Positions 42,273 to 50,715 are shown, counted from the first letter of the stretch. The stretch is 64,000 nt of DNA from Conyzicola lurida (GCF_014204935.1 NZ_JACHMJ010000001.1:2418001-2482000); one strand, 5' to 3'. Numbers and translations: made by a program. Notes: generated by a model not told the origin, from the sequence alone.

Positions 42273-42992
42273 ATGAATGTGAACGACCAGATCGCCCTCG
42301 TCACCGGAGCCAACCGCGGAATCGGCCGCCAGTTCGTCCTCGAACTCCTCGACCGCGGCGCGGCGAAGGTCTACGCCACCGCCCGCCGGCCCGAGACTCT
42401 GGACTTCGACGACGCGCGCGTCGTACCGCTGCACCTCGACCTGCTGGACCCCGCATCGATCGCCGCGGCTGCGGCGACCGCCACCGACGTCACCGTGCTG
42501 GTGAACAACGCCGGCGTCTCCACCGGCGCTCTGCTGGTCACCGGCGACCCGGCCGAGATCCGCCGCGAGATGGACACGCACTTCTGGGGCACGCTCGGCG
42601 TGATCCGCGAGTTCGCGCCCGTGCTCGCGAAGAACGACGGCGGCGCCATCGTCAACGTGCTGTCCGCGCTGTCGTGGTTCGCCGCTCCGGGATCCGGAGC
42701 GTATTCGTCGGCGAAGGCCGCCGAGTGGAACATGACCAACGGTGTGCGCCTCGAACTCGCGGCGCAGGGCACGCTCGTGCAGGGGGTGTTGCTGGGCGCC
42801 GCCGACACGGATATCGCCGCCGGCTACGACGGGCCGAAAATCGACCCCCGCGACGTTCCCCGGCTCTCGCTCGACGGTCTCGAATCGGGCTCGATCGAAA
42901 TCGTCGTCGACGACTGGACCGCGATGGTCAAGGCCTCGCTCGCCGGCGACCCCGCGCCGTTCTACGCGCAGATGACGCAGCTGCTGGGGTAG
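42273..42992 (+). CDS. Short-chain dehydrogenase
   Basis: A 239-residue SDR. TGANRGIGRQFVLEL is the cofactor site, VLVNNAGVSTG the structural motif, VNVLSALSWF holds the catalytic Ser and AYSSAKAAEWNMT the Tyr/Lys pair. The length is standard. Its divergent position beside a MerR regulator suggests induced detoxification or redox use; the substrate is unknown. Followed by a perfect long palindrome. Confidence 0.9.
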   Translation: MNVNDQIALVTGANRGIGRQFVLELLDRGAAKVYATARRPETLDFDDARVVPLHLDLLDPASIAAAAATATDVTVLVNNAGVSTGALLVTGDPAEIRREMDTHFWGTLGVIREFAPVLAKNDGGAIVNVLSALSWFAAPGSGAYSSAKAAEWNMTNGVRLELAAQGTLVQGVLLGAADTDIAAGYDGPKIDPRDVPRLSLDGLESGSIEIVVDDWTAMVKASLAGDPAPFYAQMTQLLG

Positions 42993-43006
42993 CAGCGCAC
43001 GTCACA

Positions 43007-43053
43007 GCGGATTGGGCCTGTCGAAACCCAGGGTTTCGACAGGCCCAATCCGC
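43007..43053. repeat. Perfect 23-bp-arm palindrome
   Basis: Arms 43007-43029 and 43031-43053 are exact complements around a single A (core ATTGGGCCTGTCGAAACCC). This is the most perfect copy in the window, with GGGCC in place of GAGCC mirrored in both arms. It lies between the convergent SDR and hxlA genes. Confidence 0.95.
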
Positions 43054-43065
43054 CTCGAGAACGAT

Positions 43066-43689
43066 CTAGACGATCGCGGCGCGCAGCTCTGCGGCCGCGG
43101 CACCCACGTCGGGGGCACCGTAGATGGCACCGCCGGCGACCGCGACGGTCGCACCCGACTGCTGCACCGCGGCGATGGTCGACGCGTTGATGCCACCGGC
43201 CACGGAGAAGTCGACGCCCGAGGTCGCGCCGTCGTCGAGCAGCGTCTGGAAGGTGAAGCCCTCCTCGGCCTGCTCGTCGAGACCGGCGTGCATTTCGACG
43301 AACTGGGCACCGAGCGCGATGACTTCCTTGGCACGCGCGGCCTTGTCGGCGACGCCGATCAGGTCCACGACGATGCCCTTGCCGTGGGCCGTGGCGGCCT
43401 TGACCGCGCCCACGATGGTGCTGTCTCCGGCGACGCCGAGCACCGTGACCAGGTCGGCTCCGGCAGTGAAGGCGATGTCGGCTTCGAGCTCGCCAGCATC
43501 CATCGTCTTGAGGTCGGCGAAGACGATCTTGTCGGGGTGTGCGGCCTTGATCGCGGTGATCGCGGAGAGTCCGGCTGCCTTGATGAGCGGCGTACCGAGC
43601 TCGAGGATGTCGACGTGGGGAGCTGCCGCGGCGGCGAGCTCGAGTGCGGCCTCGGTGGTGAGGGTGTCCATGGCGAACTGCAGTTTCAC
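43066..43689 (-). CDS. hxlA: 3-hexulose-6-phosphate synthase
   Basis: A 207-residue TIM-barrel enzyme of the orotidine decarboxylase suprafamily. The metal/catalytic DxKxxD motif is in FADLKTMDAGELE, and GTPLIK and GGINAS bind phosphate. HPS condenses formaldehyde with ribulose 5-phosphate. 3-Keto-gulonate-6-phosphate decarboxylase shares the fold, but the adjacent hxlB makes HPS the better call. It follows hxlB on the minus strand after 31 bp, so the operon order is hxlB-hxlA. The cell may fix or detoxify formaldehyde, or make pentose phosphates. Confidence 0.92.
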   Translation of the reverse strand: MKLQFAMDTLTTEAALELAAAAAPHVDILELGTPLIKAAGLSAITAIKAAHPDKIVFADLKTMDAGELEADIAFTAGADLVTVLGVAGDSTIVGAVKAATAHGKGIVVDLIGVADKAARAKEVIALGAQFVEMHAGLDEQAEEGFTFQTLLDDGATSGVDFSVAGGINASTIAAVQQSGATVAVAGGAIYGAPDVGAAAAELRAAIV

Positions 43690-43720
43690 GGTGGTTCTAC
43701 TTTCTATCGGGGGTGGGGAG

Positions 43721-44308
43721 TCATTCGAGATTGGAGTGCCGCGGCCAGAGCTCGTCGGCCGTCTGGCCCGAGTCGAGCCAGAGCGAGTGGAAGAGCGCGT
43801 CGCCGATCGTCACGACGGTCTGCTCGAAGAGGCTGCCCGCATACTGCGCGGTGACCGTGCTGTCGCGGTCGAGCTTGCGGGCCGCCTCGACCAGAAGTGT
43901 CACGGTTGCGAGCTTCGAGACAGCGGATGCCGCGTCGGCGGTGATCGCGACGACGGACGCCTTCACGTCGGTCGCGGTCTGCGCGGCCCGCACGATCCCG
44001 GCGGTGGACCCGGATCCGCTCGCCACGAGCAGCACGTCGCCCTCGCCGATGGCCGGCGCGGTCACTTCGCCCACGACGTGGACGGCGAGACCGAGATGCA
44101 TCAGCCGCATGGCGGTGAACTGCAGGGCTATGCCCGAACGGCCGGCGCCGAGCAGGAAAACCCGGTTCGCGTCGCGGATGACGCGGGCCGCGTCATCCAG
44201 AGCCCCGCCGTTCGCGGCATCGAGGCCTCGCACGGCCACGGCGTTTTCCGCGGCGATGATCTCGAGGGCCTGCGCGACGGTGGGCTGTGCGGTTGCGGAC
44301 GGGGTCAT
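43721..44308 (-). CDS. hxlB: 6-phospho-3-hexuloisomerase
   Basis: A 195-residue SIS-domain isomerase that converts hexulose 6-phosphate to fructose 6-phosphate, the second ribulose-monophosphate step. The sugar-phosphate site is visible as VFLLGAGRSGIALQF and DVLLVASGSGSTAGIV, and the C-terminus has the QYAGSLFEQTVV segment of PHI. It is first in the hxlBA operon and diverges from a hybrid regulator across an 82-bp region containing a palindrome. Confidence 0.93.
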   Translation of the reverse strand: MTPSATAQPTVAQALEIIAAENAVAVRGLDAANGGALDDAARVIRDANRVFLLGAGRSGIALQFTAMRLMHLGLAVHVVGEVTAPAIGEGDVLLVASGSGSTAGIVRAAQTATDVKASVVAITADAASAVSKLATVTLLVEAARKLDRDSTVTAQYAGSLFEQTVVTIGDALFHSLWLDSGQTADELWPRHSNLE

Positions 44309-44365
44309 TACTCCATGGTCGGCGCGGGCCCGGTTCGTGGCCGCCCACCCATCGAGCTGTCTTTC

Positions 44366-44381
44366 CTACCCGTTCGGGTAG
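44366..44381. promoter_or_regulatory. Palindromic operator candidate between hxlB and the hybrid regulator
   Basis: CTACCCG-TT-CGGGTAG has perfect 7-nt arms. Its right end provides the first three bases of TAGTGT, the -10 of the regulator gene, so it should act directly on that promoter and possibly on hxlBA. Confidence 0.65.
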
Positions 44382-44384
44382 TGT
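44379..44384 (+). promoter_or_regulatory. -10 element, probable leaderless promoter of the hybrid regulator
   Basis: TAGTGT is 6 nt before the GTG at 44391. Confidence 0.5.
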
Positions 44385-44390
44385 CGGGCC

Positions 44391-45653
44391 GTGCCGACCT
44401 CTCCGCTTTCCCCCTCCGACGATCTGCTCGACGACGTGCGCGGGGTGATCTCGCAGTCGCTGCTCGGTATCGCGCAGGCGCTCTCCGACCTGCTGCGGCC
44501 CGCTGTCGGGCACGATGCCCTGGTGATCTTCACCGAGGACTGCACGGGCCGCCCGCAGAAGAAGGCCGGGCAGGCGCGCATCGTCGAGAACGTCACCATC
44601 GCCGAGCTCGACGTATTGCGCGGTCGCTCCGCCGGGGACCCACAGCCCGCGCGCTGGGACGACGCGGCGATCGCGGGCGGCACCCACCCGGTCGCGGTGT
44701 GGACGGCCGACACGGCCGCGATCCTCGTACTGGTCGGGGTCTCCGACGAGCCGATCGCCGCCGAGACGGCAGCCCGCATCGCGCGCGTGTGGCAGCTCGT
44801 CGCGTTGAGCATCCGCCAGCAGGTCGCGACCGCCTCCCCCGCCTACCTCGCCGACTCGCGGTCGGCGTCGCGCGACCGCGCGAGCCTCATCGCCGACCTG
44901 ACCGACGCGCACGCGACGACCCTGGAGTCGCTGCTCGTCGTCCTCCGTTCTGCGCAGCACGGCGACGCGGCCGCCCGGCAGCGCGCCGTGGACATCGCGG
45001 CGGCGGCGATGGTGTCGCTGCGCGCCGTCTCCGACCGCGACCGCGTGCTCTCGGAAGAGCCCGTGCACAGCGCGTTCGAGCGTCTGCGCGACGACCTCGC
45101 GCCGCTCGTGCGGCACGGCGGCCTGGACGTGGAGTTCGTTCCGCCGCCCGCCGCCGGACGCCCGCTGCCCGGCGAGGTGGCCCACGCCGCGCGCGCCGTC
45201 GTGCGGGGAGCGGTACTCGCCCTGAGCGACGCCGCGGCCGTCGACCGGGTGCGCATCCAGTGGGACTGCGACGGATCGAACCTGCTCGTCGACATCCGCG
45301 ACAACGGCGCCGGCGACCTCACCGCCGAGACGCCCGGGCTGAGCCAGCTGGCCGCCCGGGTGTCGGTGCTGGACGGCTCGTTCACGGTCGCGGCCACCGC
45401 GGGCTGGGGCTCGCAGCTGCAGATCTCGCTGCCTCTCGACGCGGTTGCCCCGGCGCTCAACCTCGTCGGCGCGGACCTCACCCCCCGCGAACGCGACGTG
45501 CTCGCGCTGCTCGCCGAGGGCGCGCGCAACCGCGCGATCGGGTCGGCGCTGACGATCAGCGAGAACACGGTGAAGTTCCACGTGGCGAACCTGCTGCACA
45601 AGACGGGCACGACGTCGAGGGCACAGCTGGTGGCGCTGGTCGCCGGTGGTTGA
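44391..45653 (+). CDS. Hybrid regulator: degenerate histidine kinase core fused to a LuxR HTH
   Basis: A 420-residue protein with three parts. Residues 1-155 look like a GAF-type sensory region. Residues 165-240 resemble the HisKA_3 helices, but where kinases have LHD this protein reads LTD (LIADLTDAHATTLESLLVVL), so the phosphoacceptor His is absent. An HATPase_c-like domain follows with the G1 box DIRDNGAGDL, but the N-box Asn is not recognisable. The C-terminus is a LuxR HTH (LTPRERDVLALLAEGARN, ENTVKFHVANLLHK). It probably senses a small molecule, perhaps with ATP, and controls hxlBA; known family members of this layout are poorly characterised. Confidence 0.85.
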   Translation: MPTSPLSPSDDLLDDVRGVISQSLLGIAQALSDLLRPAVGHDALVIFTEDCTGRPQKKAGQARIVENVTIAELDVLRGRSAGDPQPARWDDAAIAGGTHPVAVWTADTAAILVLVGVSDEPIAAETAARIARVWQLVALSIRQQVATASPAYLADSRSASRDRASLIADLTDAHATTLESLLVVLRSAQHGDAAARQRAVDIAAAAMVSLRAVSDRDRVLSEEPVHSAFERLRDDLAPLVRHGGLDVEFVPPPAAGRPLPGEVAHAARAVVRGAVLALSDAAAVDRVRIQWDCDGSNLLVDIRDNGAGDLTAETPGLSQLAARVSVLDGSFTVAATAGWGSQLQISLPLDAVAPALNLVGADLTPRERDVLALLAEGARNRAIGSALTISENTVKFHVANLLHKTGTTSRAQLVALVAGG

Positions 45654-45706
45654 GTAGCGCCGTCTCCGGCGCGTATCGAAACCGGCGGGTCGAGCTTGTC
45701 GAAACC
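45646..45706. repeat. Variant repeat GGTTGAGTAGCGCC / GGCGCGTATCGAAACC plus a half-site
   Basis: GGTTGAGTAGCGCCG (45648-45662) faces CGGCGCGTATCGAAACC (45667-45683). A half-site GGTCGAGCTTGTCGAAACCCC follows to 45708. The first part is a second palindromic sub-type and contains the stop of the regulator gene. Confidence 0.75.
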
Positions 45707-45712
45707 CCGACG

Positions 45713-46279
45713 TCAGGGCCGCAGCGCCCGCAGCCGCTCCGCGAGCGCGCGCACCCGTCGCAGTCCGAGCTGCTTGATCCGCCCCATCGGCTGAAGCAGC
45801 ACGTTCGTGTCCTCGTCGAGCACGATGCGCAGCGCGTCACCGCCGTCGATGCGCTCGATCGCATTCCACGGGATCGTCGCGAACGCAATCGCGCCGTCGA
45901 CGGAGAGAAAACGGAGACCATCGTCATCCGCCTGAATCGGGAACGGACGCTGCGGCGGCGCTCCTCGCAAGGAAAACGGCTCGAGATGGTCCTTCAGCCC
46001 AGGCGTCGGAGCGACGACGAACGTGTTCGAAAGCCGACGAGCCGTCCTCTCGGCGGGCACGATGCGACGACGCCTGACCACGAAGACAGCGACAACGGGC
46101 GACATGAAAGCCACCACGGTCAGCAATTGCAAGAGAAGTACTCGAGGCGTGTAGACGTCGGGCAAGGCGATGAAGAGCAGCACAAGGACCACCCAACTCA
46201 GGGCCATTGCCACCCACACGAACGCGAGAAAAACGCGGTCCCGGCGGCGGAACAGCAGATACTCGCTCCCCGCCCTCAC
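45713..46279 (-). CDS. Two-helix membrane protein with a PH-like C-terminal domain
   Basis: A 188-residue protein. Two hydrophobic helices lie at about 15-38 and 45-68, then a basic loop (VVRRRRIVPAERTARR). The C-terminal part (about 95-188) has alternating strands (FLSVDGAIAFATIPWNAIERI, LRIVLDEDTNVLLQP) like bacterial PH/YcxB-type domains. Function unknown. The long upstream open frame is rejected: the GTG at 46279 overlaps the DinB-family stop as GTGA. Part of the gene is less GC-rich than its neighbours. Confidence 0.72.
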   Translation of the reverse strand: MRAGSEYLLFRRRDRVFLAFVWVAMALSWVVLVLLFIALPDVYTPRVLLLQLLTVVAFMSPVVAVFVVRRRRIVPAERTARRLSNTFVVAPTPGLKDHLEPFSLRGAPPQRPFPIQADDDGLRFLSVDGAIAFATIPWNAIERIDGGDALRIVLDEDTNVLLQPMGRIKQLGLRRVRALAERLRALRP

Positions 46280-46863
46280 TCCCCCGCGCTCCGCGCGACA
46301 TCCTCGAGCTTCGCGCGGTACCCCGCCCACCAGGACGTATCGACCTCGGGCAGGTTGGTGTTCGCGACGCGCAATCCGGCCGCGCCGTCGACCAGCTCGC
46401 GGACGATGTCGGCGTGACCCGCGTGACGGTGCGTCTCCGCGATCATGTGCACGAGGATCTTCTGCAGCGTCACATCGCGGGTCTCCTCGCGCCACCACGC
46501 CACGACGCCGGGGGCGTCGAGGTCGAGCGCCGCGACCGTCGCGTCGGAGTTCGCCCAGACCCGGCGGTACAGCCCGACGATGTCGTCGCGCGACTCGTCC
46601 GCGGTGGCCCAGAGGTCGGCGTTCGGCTCGGCGTCGTCGTCGAACCAGGGCATCGGCTCCGGAAACGGCCGCCCGAATACGTCGCCCAGATACCCGGCCT
46701 CCACGCTCGCCACGTGCTTCACGAGGCCGAGCAGGTTGGTGCCGGTCGGCACGAGCGGGCGCCGCGCGTCGTACTCCGAGACGCCCTCGAGCTTCCAGAG
46801 CAGGGCGTCGCGGCCCTCCTGCAGGTAGTGCAGCAGCACGGTCTTCTGATCGTCGGCGGTCAT
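46276..46863 (-). CDS. DinB/DUF664 family protein
   Basis: A 195-residue four-helix-bundle protein of the DinB superfamily, with the metal-ligand His pattern: VKHVASVEAGYLG and MIAETHRHAGHADIVREL. Members of this DUF664-type group are thiol- or mycothiol-linked S-transferases or are uncharacterised; no specific activity can be assigned. Its stop overlaps the PH-like membrane protein start. An inverted repeat (46901-46928) separates it from the upstream cupin gene. Confidence 0.88.
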   Translation of the reverse strand: MTADDQKTVLLHYLQEGRDALLWKLEGVSEYDARRPLVPTGTNLLGLVKHVASVEAGYLGDVFGRPFPEPMPWFDDDAEPNADLWATADESRDDIVGLYRRVWANSDATVAALDLDAPGVVAWWREETRDVTLQKILVHMIAETHRHAGHADIVRELVDGAAGLRVANTNLPEVDTSWWAGYRAKLEDVARSAGE

Positions 46864-46900
46864 GCGGTCAGCCTGTCAGGTCGGGGGCGATCAGACAACA

Positions 46901-46928
46901 GGATGCCGCGGCCCGCGCCGCGGCATCC
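46901..46928. repeat. 12-bp-arm inverted repeat GGATGCCGCGGC / GCCGCGGCATCC
   Basis: Perfect arms 46901-46912 and 46917-46928 around CCGC form a very stable hairpin between the cupin and DinB genes. There is no T-run after it in either direction. It is two opposed copies of the oligomer GGATGCCGCGG that recurs in coding regions of this window. Confidence 0.7.
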
Positions 46929-46995
46929 GTCCTGTCGACCGTGCGGATCGTGTAATTCGTCCTGTCGAGTACGCGTCGTGCTGTCGCGCCGCGAC

Positions 46996-47349
46996 CTAGC
47001 TCTTCCCGGACTCCGGCCCCAGTGCCGTCTCCGACAGCGAGCCGGCCGCCGCACCTTTGAGCTCGACGAGGATGGTGTGGGTCGGAGTGTCTCCGATGTT
47101 CTCCCCCGCGTGACGCTGAGCCGGAAGCCACACGGCCTGTCCGGCATCCAGAGCCGTCTCGAACTCGCGGCCGCCCGCCGACAGCCGCCGTCGGAACGAG
47201 CTCAGCGTCACCATCACGCTGTTGGGATGCCCGTGCGGGGTCGTCCGAGTTCCGGGCTCGTCGCTGTAGTCGAGCACGCGCACGAAGTCGTTCTCCCACA
47301 GCAGCCTGTAGTGGTCGGGGTTCGTCACGATCGGGTCGTCGTCGCTCAT
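46996..47349 (-). CDS. Cupin-domain protein
   Basis: A 117-residue single-domain cupin. Motif 1 is TTPHGHPNSVMVTLSSFRRRL with two His residues and motif 2 is GQAVWLPAQRHAGENIG with one His, so a mononuclear metal site is likely. The N-terminus NDFVRVLDYSDEPG is typical of small conserved cupins of unknown role. TACGGT 6 nt before the ATG suggests leaderless transcription. It lies upstream of the DinB gene on the same strand. Confidence 0.85.
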   Translation of the reverse strand: MSDDDPIVTNPDHYRLLWENDFVRVLDYSDEPGTRTTPHGHPNSVMVTLSSFRRRLSAGGREFETALDAGQAVWLPAQRHAGENIGDTPTHTILVELKGAAAGSLSETALGPESGKS

Positions 47350-47355
47350 GCGGTG

Positions 47356-47361
47356 ACCGTA
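47356..47361 (-). promoter_or_regulatory. -10 element, probable leaderless promoter of the cupin gene
   Basis: TACGGT on the minus strand, 6 nt before the ATG at 47349. Confidence 0.5.
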
Positions 47362-47391
47362 CGCCCGCGCGCCGCCCGGGCGGAAGGGGGT

Positions 47392-48201
47392 TCAGCCCTC
47401 CAGCTCGTCCAGCTCGCGGTAGGCGTCGCCGATCGCCGCGATGCGGGCGGCGCCCTCGCGGGGCCGCGCGCCGAGCACGGCCGCCGCGAGCAGGCTGATC
47501 ACGCTCGCCGCCGCCGCGTAGCTGTCGAACGCGGTCACGCTGTCGACCGGGCATTCGATGAGAACGTCGACCGCGTCGGCATACCGGGCACTGTCGCTGA
47601 GCAGAACCACGCGAGCGTCGGATGCCGCGGCGAGCTCCACCACTCCCGAAAACAGGGCCGGACGCCGACGAAAGCCGAGCACCACCACGACATCGTCGGC
47701 GGCGAGTGCCGCGAGCTCCTCCCCGATCGACTGGCCGGGCAGCGGGGCGAGTTCGACGCCCTGCCGCGCGTGCGCCAGTTGCTGCCGGAGGTGCAGCGCC
47801 ATCGGGTAGCTGTTGCGGAACCCCACGACCACGACCCGGCGGGCGCCCGCAATCAGTGCCGCGGCGGGCGCGAGGTCGAGCCCGGCGAGGGCGGCGCGCA
47901 GGTTCGCGAGCTCGCGGTCGAGGTGCTCGGCGAAGTTCGCCGGGGTCTCGCTCGCCACCGGGGTGCCGCTGGCGCGGAGCGCGCGCACGTGGTCGCGCAG
48001 CTCGTCGGCGTTCTCGAACCCGAGCCGGCGGTAGAGGCGGCTGACGGTCGCCTTCGACACTCCGCTGAGCCGCGCGACCTCGGTCGCGTTGTAGAGCGCG
48101 AGGTCGGCGAGGTGGTCGCGCATGAAGTCGGCGGCGCGCTGCTCCTGCGGCGAGAGCTCGCGGTAGCCCGCGTCGATACGGGCGGCGAGGGAACTGCTCA
48201 C
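47392..48201 (-). CDS. MurR/RpiR-family regulator of the allantoate operon
   Basis: A 269-residue regulator with an N-terminal RpiR HTH (about 5-75: SPQEQRAADFMRDHLADLAL, NATEVARLSGVSKATVSRLY) and a C-terminal SIS domain (about 110-240, RRVVVVGFRNSYPMALHL). SIS domains usually sense sugar phosphates, but actinobacterial relatives next to allantoin genes probably sense a ureide or related metabolite. The GTG start overlaps the allC stop (GTGA), so it is the last gene of pucG-allC-rpiR and is likely autoregulated through the inverted repeat at 50688-50715. Confidence 0.9.
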   Translation of the reverse strand: MSSSLAARIDAGYRELSPQEQRAADFMRDHLADLALYNATEVARLSGVSKATVSRLYRRLGFENADELRDHVRALRASGTPVASETPANFAEHLDRELANLRAALAGLDLAPAAALIAGARRVVVVGFRNSYPMALHLRQQLAHARQGVELAPLPGQSIGEELAALAADDVVVVLGFRRRPALFSGVVELAAASDARVVLLSDSARYADAVDVLIECPVDSVTAFDSYAAAASVISLLAAAVLGARPREGAARIAAIGDAYRELDELEG

Positions 48202-49430
48202 CGCGACTCGATGAGGTGGCGCACCGTCGCCTCGTAGGCGTCGACGGCGGCCGCGACATCCGCCTTCTTCACTGCCTCGTCGGGGTGGTGGCTGACACCG
48301 CCCTTGCAGCGCAGGAAGAGCATCGCGATCGGCGTGACGGCGACGACCGCCATGCCGTCGTGGCCGGCCCGGCTCCAGAAGGCCATCGGATCGGCGTCTC
48401 CGGTGGAACGGATGCCGGCGGCCACGGCTTCCTGCAGCGCGAGATCGCAGCGCACGGCGTCGGCGCGGTAGATCTCGGTCGCGTGGTAGCCGAGGCCGCG
48501 GCGCTCCGCGATCGCGTGCGCCGCCTCGGTAATGAGCCGGATGCTTTCGTCGCGGTCCTCGTCGAACTCGGCGCGCAGGTCGAGGCTGAACTCGACGCGT
48601 CCGGGAATCACGTTGACGCCTCCCGGGAACGCCTGCAGCCGGCCGACGGTGCCGATCACGCCGCGCTCCTTGGAGATGCGCTCGATTTCGACGACGAGTT
48701 CGCTCGCGCCGACGAGCGCGTCGCGGCGACGGTCGTAGGGGGTGCCGCCCGCGTGTCCGGCTTTGCCGGTCATGGTGAGCGCGAAGCGGCGGGCGCCCGC
48801 GATCGACGTGACGACGGCGAGACGACGGTCGGCGTCCTCGAGGTACGGGCCCTGCTCGATGTGAGCCTCGAGGTAGCCGACGAGGTCGTCGGGGCGACGG
48901 AACGCGCCGGGCAGGCGGGCGGGGTCGAGACCGAAGTCCTGGAACGCCTCGAACAGGGTGATGCCGTCTTTGTCGGTGAGGTTCCACCAGTCGTCGTGCC
49001 AGGTTCCGGCGAGCGCGCGGCTGCCGATCAGCGCGGTGCCGAAACGGGTGCCCTCCTCGTCGCTGAACGCGACGACCTCGAGGGCGAAGGGCAGCTCGAT
49101 GCCCGAGTCCCGGATACGGCCGACGACCGCGATCGCGAGCAGGACCCCGAGCATGCCGTCGTAGCGCCCGGCGTCGGGGACCGTGTCGATGTGGCTCCCG
49201 AGCAGCAGGGCGGGGAGTCCCGGTTCGCGGCCCTCGAGGCGTCCGCACTGGTTGCCCGCGGCATCCTGCCAGGTGGAGAGCCCGGCCTCGCGCATCCACT
49301 CGGCGACGAGGTCGTTGGCCGCGCGGTGCTCTTTCGAGAGGTGCACGCGCTCCAGGTAGTCGGGGTGGCTCGAGATCGCGGCGAGCTCGTCGCAGCGGTC
49401 GAGCAGCAGCTGGGCGGTGGCGTCGGTCAT
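48198..49430 (-). CDS. allC: Allantoate amidohydrolase (M20 family)
   Basis: A 410-residue binuclear zinc hydrolase of the M20 family that removes ammonia and carbon dioxide from allantoate. LLLGSHIDTVPDAGRYDG carries His and Asp ligands, AFSDEEGTRFG the Glu pair, and EAHIEQGPYLED a further His. The late FLRCKGGVSHHPDEAV contains the last His ligand. N-carbamoyl amino-acid hydrolases share these motifs; position between pucG and the regulator supports allantoate as substrate. The upstream extension to 49478 is rejected in favour of MTDATAQ. Confidence 0.92.
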   Translation of the reverse strand: MTDATAQLLLDRCDELAAISSHPDYLERVHLSKEHRAANDLVAEWMREAGLSTWQDAAGNQCGRLEGREPGLPALLLGSHIDTVPDAGRYDGMLGVLLAIAVVGRIRDSGIELPFALEVVAFSDEEGTRFGTALIGSRALAGTWHDDWWNLTDKDGITLFEAFQDFGLDPARLPGAFRRPDDLVGYLEAHIEQGPYLEDADRRLAVVTSIAGARRFALTMTGKAGHAGGTPYDRRRDALVGASELVVEIERISKERGVIGTVGRLQAFPGGVNVIPGRVEFSLDLRAEFDEDRDESIRLITEAAHAIAERRGLGYHATEIYRADAVRCDLALQEAVAAGIRSTGDADPMAFWSRAGHDGMAVVAVTPIAMLFLRCKGGVSHHPDEAVKKADVAAAVDAYEATVRHLIESR

Positions 49431-49446
49431 CAGAGTCCCGCTCCTT

Positions 49447-50667
49447 CTACGCCGAGGCGTACATGTCGAGGGCCGCACCGACGCCGCTGCCCGCGGTGAC
49501 GGTCACTCCGCCGCGGCGAAGCACCTGTTCGAGTGCGGCGAGCGTGAGCAGCACGGTGTCGCGGCGCGCGTTGTAGCCCATCGTGCCGATGCGCCAGACC
49601 CGGCCGTGCAGCGGGCCGAAGCTCGTGCCGATCTCGATGCCGTAGTCGTTCAGCATCGCGGCCCGGGCGCCGTCGCCGTCGATGCCGTCGGGGATCTCGA
49701 CGCCGACCACGTTGTTCATCTTGTGCTTCTGGTCGCCGAAGAGCGTGAGCCCCATGGCGGTGAGTCCCGTCGCCATGGCGTCGCCGTGCAGGCGATGACG
49801 CTCGACGGCCTCGGGGATTCCCTCGTCGACGAGCAGACGGGCGCACTCGCGCGCGCCGTAGAGGGCCGACGTGGCCTCGGTGTGGTGGTTGAGGCGCTTC
49901 GGCCCCCAGTAGTCCATGATCATCGCGAGGTCGAAGTAGTTGGAACGGATGGGGTGGGCGGATGCGACATCCCCCTCGCTTCTGATGCCCGCCTCGATGC
50001 TCTTGCGGGAGTTGATCAGGTCGACGGCGCGCGGCGACAGGGTGATCGGGGCGCTGCCCGAGGGGCCGCCGAGGCACTTCTGCAGCCCGGCGGTGACGAC
50101 GTCGACGCCCCAGGCGTCGGTCTCGAAACGGTTGCCGCCGAGGGACGCGGTGGCGTCGGCGTAGAGGATGACGTCGTTCGCGGCGCAGAGCGCGCCGATC
50201 TCGTCGAGGGGCTGGGCGACGGTGGTCGAGGTGTCGCCGTGCACGATCGCGAGCACCTTGGGGCGCACCTCGGCGATGGCCGCGGCGATCGCGTCGGTCG
50301 AGAAGACGGTTCCCCACTCGGCCTCGATCACGTGCACCTCGGCTCCGCAGCGCTCGGCGATCTCGCGAAGCAGGTGGCCGAAGCGGCCGAAGACGGGCAC
50401 GAGCACGCGGTCGCCCGGCTCGATCAGCGACACGAGGGCCGCTTCGATGCCCGCGCGGCTCGTGCCGTCGACGAGCATCGTCTGCTGGTTGCGGGTGCGG
50501 AAGACGCCGCGGTACAGCTCCATGGTCTCATTCATATACCCGGTCATCGCCGGATCGTACTGGCCGACGAGCTGGGCGCTCATCGCGCGGAGCACGCGCG
50601 GGTCGGCATTGATCGGACCGGGTCCCATCAGCAGCCGCTGCGGAGGGTTGATCGGTTCGAATGACAT
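49447..50667 (-). CDS. pucG: (S)-Ureidoglycine-glyoxylate aminotransferase
   Basis: A 406-residue fold-type I PLP aminotransferase of class V. PLP Lys197 is in VVTAGLQKCLGGPSG and the ring-binding Asp171 in ILYADATASLGG. The N-terminus LLMGPGPINADPRVLRAM is shared with alanine-glyoxylate and serine-glyoxylate aminotransferases. Placement before allC indicates transamination of ureidoglycine with glyoxylate to make oxalurate and glycine, as PucG does in Bacillus. It leads the operon, 16 bp before allC. Confidence 0.92.
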   Translation of the reverse strand: MSFEPINPPQRLLMGPGPINADPRVLRAMSAQLVGQYDPAMTGYMNETMELYRGVFRTRNQQTMLVDGTSRAGIEAALVSLIEPGDRVLVPVFGRFGHLLREIAERCGAEVHVIEAEWGTVFSTDAIAAAIAEVRPKVLAIVHGDTSTTVAQPLDEIGALCAANDVILYADATASLGGNRFETDAWGVDVVTAGLQKCLGGPSGSAPITLSPRAVDLINSRKSIEAGIRSEGDVASAHPIRSNYFDLAMIMDYWGPKRLNHHTEATSALYGARECARLLVDEGIPEAVERHRLHGDAMATGLTAMGLTLFGDQKHKMNNVVGVEIPDGIDGDGARAAMLNDYGIEIGTSFGPLHGRVWRIGTMGYNARRDTVLLTLAALEQVLRRGGVTVTAGSGVGAALDMYASA

Positions 50668-50687
50668 GCGCGCTCCCGTGAATCAGT

Positions 50688-50715
50688 TGTTCCAGAGTTT
50701 CAGGTTACTGGAACA
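50688..50715. promoter_or_regulatory. Inverted repeat upstream of pucG, candidate RpiR operator
   Basis: TGTTCCAG (50688-50695) and CTGGAACA (50708-50715) are perfect 8-nt arms around 12 nt, 21 bp before the pucG start. GTTTCA occurs in the centre and again at about 50719, a motif common at RpiR sites. Confidence 0.65.

Noticed and set aside
43124-46417. 1097-residue plus-strand open frame
   Set aside because: Arg-rich shadow of hxlAB, the hybrid regulator and the DinB gene; no family motif.
47392-49299. 635-residue version of the RpiR regulator
   Set aside because: The upstream part is an out-of-frame reading of allC; the GTG at 48201 overlaps the allC stop as expected for coupling.
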